Of a DNA stretch of 28,263 nucleotides, positions 23,096-28,263 are shown one piece after another. The stretch is from JBJYKD01 sp049310025 (GTDB lineage Bacteria; Bacillota; Thermosediminibacteria; Thermosediminibacterales; Tepidanaerobacteraceae). The notes beneath the pieces were generated by a model, which searched no databases, had not been told where the DNA came from, and saw only the letters and a program-made list of their open reading frames with translations. The stretch is taken from assembly GCF_049310025.1 (NCBI RefSeq), contig NZ_JBJYKD010000036.1, forward strand, positions 1-28,263, written 5' to 3'. The position numbers were made by a program, and so were the translations under genes. Numbering within the stretch: the first letter of the stretch is position 1; every line of letters starts with the position of its first letter.

Positions 23096-23353
23096 TTACT
23101 GGGCTCTCTTTACGATCTCCACCAGTCTCCACCGCTTTTCGCGGCTTAAGGGCCTTGTCTCCATGATTTTGACCACATCGCCTACTCTGCATTCGTTGTT
23201 TTCGTCATGGGCTTTGAATTTTTTGGTGCGCTTTACGGTTTTGCCGTATAGAGGGTGCCTTACCAGCTTTTCAACGGCGACAACGATGGTCTTATCCATC
23301 TTGTCGCTGACCACAACCCCTACGCGGACCTTCCTCCTATTCGGTCTTTCCAC
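23096..23353 (-). CDS. rpsQ: 30S ribosomal protein S17
   Basis: OB-fold primary 16S-binding protein. The 85-residue product has RRKVRVGVVVSDKMDKTIVVAVEKLVRHPLYGKTVKRTKKFKAHDENNECRVGDVVKIMETRPLSREKRW, an unmistakable S17. The start is GTG (23351-23353) after AAAGGAGGG. Lies 19 bp after rpmC. Confidence 0.98.
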   Translation of the reverse strand: MERPNRRKVRVGVVVSDKMDKTIVVAVEKLVRHPLYGKTVKRTKKFKAHDENNECRVGDVVKIMETRPLSREKRWRLVEIVKRAQ

Positions 23354-23372
23354 TAATATCCCTCCTTTGCCT

Positions 23373-23588
23373 CTACTTGCCGCCGCTTATTTTTCGCCTT
23401 TCAAGCTGTCTTTCGGTAAGGACCGTCTTAATGCGGGCGATGGTTTTGCGAACTTCTCGGATCCTCATGGGATTATCCAGCTGGCCGGTGGCTGCCTGAA
23501 ACCGGAGGTTGAAGAGTTCTCCCTTGAGGTCTTTTATTTTCTGCATGAGTTCGTCATCGGACAGTTCCCTTATCTGTTTAACCTTCAT
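23373..23588 (-). CDS. rpmC: 50S ribosomal protein L29
   Basis: Two-helix protein at the tunnel exit near the docking site of SRP and trigger factor. I chose the ATG at 23586-23588, giving MKVKQIRELSDDELMQKIKD and 71 residues, since family members start at MK. Earlier in-frame GTG and ATG codons at 23592-23597 would add three residues. The core LFNLRFQAATGQLDNPMRIREVRKTIARIKTVL is typical. It overlaps the rplP end by 11 bp. Confidence 0.96.
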   Translation of the reverse strand: MKVKQIRELSDDELMQKIKDLKGELFNLRFQAATGQLDNPMRIREVRKTIARIKTVLTERQLERRKISGGK

Positions 23589-24012
23589 TCTCATCACCGC
23601 CTAATTCTACGCGTTTTACTATCTTTGTCTTGATGGGCAACTTGTGGGAAGCGAGGGTCATAGCCTCCTTTGCCACCTCTTCGGAAACTCCGCCCAGCTC
23701 AAACAAAACCCTTCCCGGTTTTACAACGGCGACCCATAATTCCGGCGAACCTTTTCCGCTGCCCATACGAGTTTCGGCGGGTTTCTTCGTCACCGGCTTG
23801 TCGGGAAAAATCTTGATCCATACCTTGCCGCCTCTTTTGATAAATCTTGTCATGGCCACCCTGGCGGCCTCTATCTGCTGGCTGGTGAGCCATGCGGGTT
23901 CCAGAGCCTGAAGCCCGTAATCGCCGTAGGTCACTTCGGTCCCCTTGTGGGCTTTGCCCTTTATAACTCCCCGCTGCTGCTTTCTATACTTCACCCGCTT
24001 CGGCATTAACAT
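23578..24012 (-). CDS. rplP: 50S ribosomal protein L16
   Basis: Large-subunit protein that helps position A-site tRNA. The 144-residue product starts MLMPKRVKYRKQQRGVIKGKAHKG and contains LTSQQIEAARVAMTRFIKRGGKVWIKIFPDKPVTKKPAETRMGSGKGSPE. Its start lies 29 bp inside rpsC, with AAGGGGGAGAA 7 nt before the ATG, so its ribosome binding site is in rpsC coding sequence. Confidence 0.98.
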   Translation of the reverse strand: MLMPKRVKYRKQQRGVIKGKAHKGTEVTYGDYGLQALEPAWLTSQQIEAARVAMTRFIKRGGKVWIKIFPDKPVTKKPAETRMGSGKGSPELWVAVVKPGRVLFELGGVSEEVAKEAMTLASHKLPIKTKIVKRVELGGDENEG

Positions 24013-24679
24013 TGCCAGATTCTCCCCCTTCCATGGGATTTTCGGTCTTCTTTACAGGAAGGACTTCTCCTTTGTAAACCCACACCTTTACGCCTATGCG
24101 GCCGTATGTGGTGTAAGCTTCGGCGAATCCGTAATCTATGTCGGCTCTCAGGGTTTGCAGGGGAATGGTCCCTTCATGGTATCTCTCGGACCTGGCGATT
24201 TCGGCTCCGCCCAGGCGACCGCTGACCATGGTTTTTATTCCTTTCGCACCGGCTTTCATCGCTCTGGCGATGGCCTGCTTCATGGCTCTGCGGAATGAAA
24301 TACGCCTCTCGAGCTGTGACGCGATATTTTCGGCTATCAATTGCGCGTCGATATCGGGGTTCTTTATCTCCATGACGTTTACGGAGACCTGTTTGCCCGT
24401 CATTTTCTCCAGTTCGTTTTTAAGCTCTTCCACGCCGGTCCCGCCCTTGCCGATGACCATCCCGGGTTTTGCCGTATGAATGGTAATCCTTACCCTGTTG
24501 GCTGCCCGCTCGATCTCTATCCTGGAAATGCCCGAATTGTAAAGTTTCTTTTTGATGTATTGCCTTATCCTGTAGTCTTCCAGCAGAAATTCGGTATATT
24601 CTTTCTCCGAATACCACCTGGAGTCCCAGTCTTTAATGATTCCTACTCTCAACCCGTGAGGGTGAACCTTTTGACCCAA
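23984..24679 (-). CDS. rpsC: 30S ribosomal protein S3
   Basis: Part of the mRNA entry helicase in the 30S head. The 231-residue product has GQKVHPHGLRVGIIKDWDSRWY, a type II KH domain with GKGG at 77-80, and the C-terminal S3 domain with SGRLGGAEIARSE and DIDYGFAEAYTTYGRIGVKVWVYKGE. The start is TTG (24677-24679) after GGAGGG. The C-terminal tail after KGEVLPVKK runs about 20 residues (acidic, glycine-rich) beyond shorter homologues and overlaps the start of rplP by 29 bp. Confidence 0.98.
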   Translation of the reverse strand: MGQKVHPHGLRVGIIKDWDSRWYSEKEYTEFLLEDYRIRQYIKKKLYNSGISRIEIERAANRVRITIHTAKPGMVIGKGGTGVEELKNELEKMTGKQVSVNVMEIKNPDIDAQLIAENIASQLERRISFRRAMKQAIARAMKAGAKGIKTMVSGRLGGAEIARSERYHEGTIPLQTLRADIDYGFAEAYTTYGRIGVKVWVYKGEVLPVKKTENPMEGGESGNVNAEAGEV

Positions 24680-24682
24680 AAT

Positions 24683-25021
24683 TTATCCCTCCTTTTCCCT
24701 GAGTACTACCGTAATGTGGCTGGTTTTCCTGCGTATCAGGCCGGCGCGTCCCATAGGCATAGGCCGTAAGCGCTTCAAAGTCGGCCCCTGGTCCACGTAG
24801 CACCTTGCGACATACAATGCGTCACGGTTCATGTCGTGGTTGTTTTCCGCATTGGCCGCCGCCGAGAGCAATACTTTTTCTATTATCCTGGACGCCGCTT
24901 TGGGCGTAAATCTCAAAATTGTCAAAGCTTCGGAAAGTTTTTTTCCGCGAATGAGGTCCATCACCACCCTGACCTTTCTGGGTGCAATACGCACGTATCT
25001 TGCCTGTGCCCTCGCTTCCAA
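24683..25021 (-). CDS. rplV: 50S ribosomal protein L22
   Basis: Lines the peptide exit tunnel with its long beta hairpin. The 112-residue product has ARAQARYVRIAPRKVRVVMDLIRGKKLSEALTIL and the hairpin end LKRLRPMPMGRAGLIRRKTSHITVVL. The start is TTG (25019-25021), 8 nt after GGAGG. It ends 3 bp before rpsC. Confidence 0.98.
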   Translation of the reverse strand: MEARAQARYVRIAPRKVRVVMDLIRGKKLSEALTILRFTPKAASRIIEKVLLSAAANAENNHDMNRDALYVARCYVDQGPTLKRLRPMPMGRAGLIRRKTSHITVVLREKEG

Positions 25022-25050
25022 CTTCTATACCTCCTTTTCCAGGAAATTAT

Positions 25051-25335
25051 TTATTTCAGTGCAGTGGACTTTTCCGTATGCGCACCGTGCCCCTTGAATG
25101 TCCTGGTGGGGGCAAATTCGCCCAGTTTGTGACCCACCATGTCCTCGGTTATATATATTGGCACGTGTTTCCGGCCGTCATGGACCGCTATGGTGTGGCC
25201 TACCATTTCGGGGAAAATTGTCGAGTCTCTCGACCATGTCTTGATGACTTTTTTCTCCCGTTTCTGATTCATTTCCACAATCTTCTTAAAAAGCTTCGGG
25301 TCTACGAAGGGGCCTTTTTTTTTCGATCTGCTCAT
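25051..25335 (-). CDS. rpsS: 30S ribosomal protein S19
   Basis: Head protein that pairs with S13 and contacts the large subunit. The 94-residue product starts SRSKKKGPFVDPKLFKKI and contains TWSRDSTIFPEMVGHTIAVHDGRKHVPIYITEDMVGHKLGEFAPTRTFKGHG, exact family hallmarks. ATG follows GGGAGGT. Standard place between rplB and rplV. Confidence 0.98.
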   Translation of the reverse strand: MSRSKKKGPFVDPKLFKKIVEMNQKREKKVIKTWSRDSTIFPEMVGHTIAVHDGRKHVPIYITEDMVGHKLGEFAPTRTFKGHGAHTEKSTALK

Positions 25336-25353
25336 CAGCTTACCTCCCTTCTT

Positions 25354-26181
25354 TTATTTGCGGCGTTTGACGATGTACTTATCAGAAGCTTTATTCTTTT
25401 TCCTGGTCTTATAACCCAGTGTAGGTTTACCCCAGGGCGTAACGGGGCTCTTGCGGCCGATGGGCGACTTGCCTTCGCCGCCGCCGTGGGGATGGTCTAT
25501 GGGGTTCATGACAACACCCCTGACATGAGGCCGCCTGTTCATCCAGCGGGACCGCCCCGCCTTTCCTATGGACACGTTTTCGTGGTCGAGGTTGCCCACC
25601 TGGCCGATGGTGGCGCGGCATTCTTCGTGTACCATCCTCATCTCTCCGGAAGGAAGCCTCAGTGTGGCAAAACCGTTTTCCTTGGCCATGAGCTGCGCCG
25701 CCGTTCCGGCCGCCCTCACCAGCTGCCCGCCCCTGCCCGGGACAAGCTCTATATTGTGCACAAGGGTACCTACGGGTATGCGGGAAAGCGGCAGAGCGTT
25801 GCCGGGCTTAATGTCCGCGTTTTCGCCCGACTCCACCTCATCGCCCACCGCAAGACCCAGTGGAGCCAGTATATACCTCTTTTCGCCATCCCTGTATGTC
25901 AGGAGCGCGATGTTGGCCGAACGGTTGGGGTCGTATTCGATGGCCGTGACCCTGGCCGGGACACCGTCTTTGTCCCTTTTAAAGTCTATTATCCTGTATT
26001 TGCGTTTATGGCCACCGCCGCGGTGCCTTGACGTAAGCCTGCCCTGCATGTTGCGGCCGGCTTTGTTTGTCAGAATTTCCACCAGAGATCGCTCGGGCTC
26101 TTTTTTGGTGATTTCCTCAAATGTGGATACACTCATAAATCTTCTGCCCGGCGAAGTGGGTTTGAATTTCTTTATCGCCAC
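25354..26181 (-). CDS. rplB: 50S ribosomal protein L2
   Basis: One of the most conserved large-subunit proteins, needed for peptidyl transfer and subunit joining. The 275-residue product starts AIKKFKPTSPGRR, has an OB/SH3 core and the signature MNPIDHPHGGGEG with conserved histidines near 230-232. The start is GTG (26179-26181) after GGAGGG. The 52-bp gap before it, after rplW, is the longest inside the S10 part of the cluster and holds no clear promoter or terminator. Confidence 0.99.
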   Translation of the reverse strand: MAIKKFKPTSPGRRFMSVSTFEEITKKEPERSLVEILTNKAGRNMQGRLTSRHRGGGHKRKYRIIDFKRDKDGVPARVTAIEYDPNRSANIALLTYRDGEKRYILAPLGLAVGDEVESGENADIKPGNALPLSRIPVGTLVHNIELVPGRGGQLVRAAGTAAQLMAKENGFATLRLPSGEMRMVHEECRATIGQVGNLDHENVSIGKAGRSRWMNRRPHVRGVVMNPIDHPHGGGEGKSPIGRKSPVTPWGKPTLGYKTRKKNKASDKYIVKRRK

Positions 26182-26233
26182 GTTATTCCCTCCTTCTGCA
26201 TAAAAACCGCCGATGAAAGCTTATCGCATGCCG

Positions 26234-26524
26234 CTATAGGGCTTCAAAGAACTCTATAGGCTTGCTGTCCTGCTTGAGCGTTACTATGGCCTTTTTCCAG
26301 TCGGGCCGCCTGCCTTCATGGACTCCCACTCTCTTTTTCTTGCCTTTCATATTGATGGTATTGACCTTATCCACCTTGACCCCGAAGATTTTTTCCACAG
26401 CGTTTTTTATTTCCGTCTTATTTGAATTTTTATCCACAACGAAGGTGTACTTTTTTCGGTCTTTCATGGCCATGGTTTTTTCCGTAATCCAAGGCCGGAT
26501 TATTATGTCATGCGGGTCCTTCAT
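26234..26524 (-). CDS. rplW: 50S ribosomal protein L23
   Basis: Docking site for trigger factor and SRP at the tunnel exit. The 96-residue product has DIIIRPWITEKTMAMKDRKKYTFVVDKNSNKTEIKNAVEKIFGVKVDKVNTINMKGKKKRVG. Its ATG overlaps the rplD stop as ATGA (26521-26524), so it is translationally coupled to L4. Confidence 0.98.
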   Translation of the reverse strand: MKDPHDIIIRPWITEKTMAMKDRKKYTFVVDKNSNKTEIKNAVEKIFGVKVDKVNTINMKGKKKRVGVHEGRRPDWKKAIVTLKQDSKPIEFFEAL

Positions 26525-27147
26525 CCTGCATACACCTCCTGGATCCGGTCTGCCGCCGCCTTTGTCATGATCAGGTTGTCGTGGTTTAAAATGTCGTAAA
26601 CGTTCAGGGTGTTCACCAGCGTGGTTTTGACACCCGGCAGGTTGCGGGCCGATTTTTCCACATTTTCATCCTTTGACGCCAGGACAATCAGCGATTTCTT
26701 TCCGGCTTTCAGGTTGTTGAGGATTTTAACCATCTCTTTCGTCTTAGGTGCTTCCATGGTCAGGCTGTCCAGCAGAATAAGTTCGTTGTCGTGTACCTTT
26801 GCGCTTAAGGCCGATTTCAAAGCAAACCTTTTGAGTTTTTTAGGAAGCGTGAACTTGAACGAACGGGGCTTCGGTCCGAACACTATGCCGCCCTTTCTCC
26901 AGAGCGGTGAACGGATGCTGCCGTGGCGGGCCCTCCCGGTACCCTTCTGCCTCCAGGGTTTTCTGCCGCCGCCGGACACTTCACCCCTGGTCAGGGTGGA
27001 AGCCGTTCCGAGCCTCTGATTGGCCAGATAATTTACCACCACCCTGTGCATTACATCGGGCCGGATTTCCACGCCAAAGACGCTGTCGGAAAGTTCCACT
27101 TCCCCCACCTGCTGCCCCTGTGTATTATACAATGTTACTTTCGGCAT
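26521..27147 (-). CDS. rplD: 50S ribosomal protein L4
   Basis: Tunnel-constriction protein; in gamma-proteobacteria it also represses the S10 operon. The 208-residue product contains the tunnel loop STLTRGEVSGGGRKPWRQKGTGRARHGSIRSPLWRKGGIVFGPKPRSF and the C-terminal Rossmann-like domain. ATG follows GGAGGAG. Lies 21 bp after rplC. Confidence 0.98.
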   Translation of the reverse strand: MPKVTLYNTQGQQVGEVELSDSVFGVEIRPDVMHRVVVNYLANQRLGTASTLTRGEVSGGGRKPWRQKGTGRARHGSIRSPLWRKGGIVFGPKPRSFKFTLPKKLKRFALKSALSAKVHDNELILLDSLTMEAPKTKEMVKILNNLKAGKKSLIVLASKDENVEKSARNLPGVKTTLVNTLNVYDILNHDNLIMTKAAADRIQEVYAG

Positions 27148-27168
27148 TGAGCTCCTCCTTTCTTACCG

Positions 27169-27804
27169 CTATTTTCCGCTTTTTACCGTGTTTTTGATAA
27201 ACAGCAAAGATTTCCTGGCCCCCGGCACCGAACCCTTGATTAAGAGAAGGTTTTTATCCGGGTCTACCTTCACCACTTCCAGATTCTGAACGGTAACCCG
27301 TTCCGCACCCAGGTGGCCGGGCATTTTCTTCCCCTTAAACACCCTTTCGGGGTCAGTGGCGCCGCCGGCGCCGGGTCTCCTGTGGTACATGGAACCGTGG
27401 GACATGGGGCCCCGGTTGAAGTTCCAGCGCTTGACGCCGCCGGCAAAACCTTTGCCTTTGGAAATCCCCGTTACATCGACCCTGTCGCCGGGCTTGAAGA
27501 TATCCACTTTAATTTCGTCGCCCACATTGTATTTTTCCGCATCCTGTATCTTGAGTTCTCTCAAATATTTTTTAGGCTTTAACTGGTGTTTTTTAAACTG
27601 GCCCAGGGTGGGCTTATTCAGCCTTTTTTCTTTTATATCTTCAAAGCCAACTTTCAAGGCGCTATAGCCGTCTTTCTCAACGGTCTTTTTCTGAACCACC
27701 AGGCACGGTCCGGCCTCCACCACCGTAACCGGTACGGCTTCTCCGTTTTCGCCGAAAATCTGGGTCATACCTATCTTTTTGCCCAGAATGGCCTTTGCGA
27801 TCAT
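27169..27804 (-). CDS. rplC: 50S ribosomal protein L3
   Basis: Early-assembly protein near the peptidyl transferase centre. I chose the ATG at 27802-27804 (MIAKAILGKKIGMTQIF), 8 nt after GGAGG; a GTG three codons upstream overlaps that site and is rejected. The 211-residue product has SKGKGFAGGVKRWNFNRGPMSHGSMYHRRPGAGG, the central extension whose glutamine is often methylated in other bacteria (here the residue context differs slightly). Standard place after rpsJ. Confidence 0.97.
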   Translation of the reverse strand: MIAKAILGKKIGMTQIFGENGEAVPVTVVEAGPCLVVQKKTVEKDGYSALKVGFEDIKEKRLNKPTLGQFKKHQLKPKKYLRELKIQDAEKYNVGDEIKVDIFKPGDRVDVTGISKGKGFAGGVKRWNFNRGPMSHGSMYHRRPGAGGATDPERVFKGKKMPGHLGAERVTVQNLEVVKVDPDKNLLLIKGSVPGARKSLLFIKNTVKSGK

Positions 27805-27828
27805 TAAAATCACCTCCCGTTCAAATGA

Positions 27829-28137
27829 CTACAGCTTTATTTCAATGTCCACTCCCGCAGGCAAGTCGAGTCTCATCAGGGCGTCTATGGTCTTCTGATT
27901 GGGTTCTTTTATATCTATTAATCTCTTGTGGGTCCTTGTCTCGAACTGTTCCCTGGAGTCCTTGTATTTATGAGGAGCCCGAAGTATGGTTATGAGGCTT
28001 CTGTCCGTAGGCAAAGGTATGGGCCCCGACACTTTGGCTCCGGTCCTTTTCGCCGTTTCCACGATTTTCTGGGCCGACTGGTCCAGAACCCCGTGATCAA
28101 AAGCCTTGAGGCGTATCCTGATCTTCTGACGGGCCAT
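27829..28137 (-). CDS. rpsJ: 30S ribosomal protein S10
   Basis: Head protein that also serves as NusE in rRNA antitermination. The 102-residue product has KIRIRLKAFDHGVLDQSAQKIVETAKRTGAKVSGPIPLPT and TRTHKRLIDIKEPNQKTIDALMRLDLPAGVDIEIKL, exact family hallmarks. ATG follows AAGGAGGG by 6 nt. First gene of the S10 cluster, 49 bp after tuf; no terminator separates them. Confidence 0.98.
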   Translation of the reverse strand: MARQKIRIRLKAFDHGVLDQSAQKIVETAKRTGAKVSGPIPLPTDRSLITILRAPHKYKDSREQFETRTHKRLIDIKEPNQKTIDALMRLDLPAGVDIEIKL

Positions 28138-28186
28138 TTATTTCCCTCCTTGCATTTTAGATGGAAAGTGTGCCTCCTTGCTTAAC

Positions 28187-28263
28187 CTATTCTATAATCT
28201 CCGTAACTACGCCGGCTCCCACGGTCCTGCCGCCTTCCCTTATGGCGAACCTCAGCCCTTCTT
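28187..28263 (-). CDS. tuf: Elongation factor Tu, C-terminal end only (gene runs off the right edge)
   Basis: The minus strand encodes EGLRFAIREGGRTVGAGVV followed by TEIIE and a TAG stop at 28187-28189, the standard end of EF-Tu domain 3. EF-Tu carries aminoacyl-tRNA to the ribosome. Only the last 25 codons are in the window; the rest lies to the right. tuf directly before rpsJ is the usual end of the str operon, joined here to the S10 cluster. Confidence 0.95.
   Translation of the reverse strand, partial: EGLRFAIREGGRTVGAGVVTEIIE

Noticed and set aside
24982..26031. Long plus-strand open frame (349 codons) opposite rpsS and rplB
   Set aside because: It is antisense to two unmistakable ribosomal protein genes, has no ribosome binding site or recognisable motif, and arises from their codon bias.
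26182..26233. Internal terminator or promoter in the rplW-rplB gap
   Set aside because: Only a weak 4-5 bp CGAT/ATCG hairpin before TTTTT is seen and no -35/-10 pair; not enough for a call.
1..28263. Mobile elements, CRISPR arrays, tRNA genes, toxin-antitoxin or defence genes
   Set aside because: No transposase, integrase, direct-repeat array, tRNA cloverleaf or such gene was seen; gene order is intact housekeeping synteny.

Overview
This window is a bacterial housekeeping region in which every supportable gene lies on the minus strand, so transcription runs from the right edge to the left. The right two thirds (about 28.2 to 9.0 kb) is the fused S10-spc-alpha ribosomal protein cluster: end of tuf, then rpsJ-rplC-rplD-rplW-rplB-rpsS-rplV-rpsC-rplP-rpmC-rpsQ-rplN-rplX-rplE-rpsN(Zn type)-rpsH-rplF-rplR-rpsE-rplO-secY-adk-map-KOW gene-infA-rpmJ-rpsM-rpsK-rpsD-rpoA-rplQ. 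It continues into ecfA1-ecfA2-ecfT-truA and a rplM-rpsI unit with its own promoter, closed by a strong intrinsic terminator.

The left third holds smaller units. trxB has its own promoter and is followed by a hairpin terminator and an M20 amidohydrolase. An arginine operon argF-argG-argH has a near-consensus promoter overlapped by two ARG-box-like operators. A greA-lysS unit has a perfect-consensus promoter and a structured leader of about 170 nt. At the far left are the first about 26 nt of a 16S rRNA gene, preceded by two tandem promoters and a helically phased TTATC repeat.

Gene order (map-KOW-infA-rpmJ, rplQ-ecfA1A2T-truA-rplM-rpsI, greA-lysS-rrn), zinc-type S14, strong AGGAGG ribosome binding sites and frequent TTG/GTG starts indicate a Firmicute, most likely of class Clostridia. 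A thermophilic Thermoanaerobacterales/Thermosediminibacter-like lineage is a guess from protein flavour and is not proven.

Functionally the region supplies the translation apparatus (ribosomal proteins, IF-1, EF-Tu, Lys-tRNA synthetase, 16S rRNA, pseudouridine synthase), transcription (RNA polymerase alpha, GreA), protein export and N-terminal processing (SecY, Map), nucleotide balance (Adk), vitamin/metal uptake energisation (ECF module), redox (TrxB) and the last three steps of arginine synthesis.

I found no mobile element, CRISPR, toxin-antitoxin or defence system, and no convincing novel multi-gene system. The points most worth a second look are the absence of rpmD (L30) from its usual site between rpsE and rplO, the phased repeat upstream of the rrn promoters, the ArgR-type double operator, the greA leader structure, and a 17-bp tandem duplication across the lysS stop codon.
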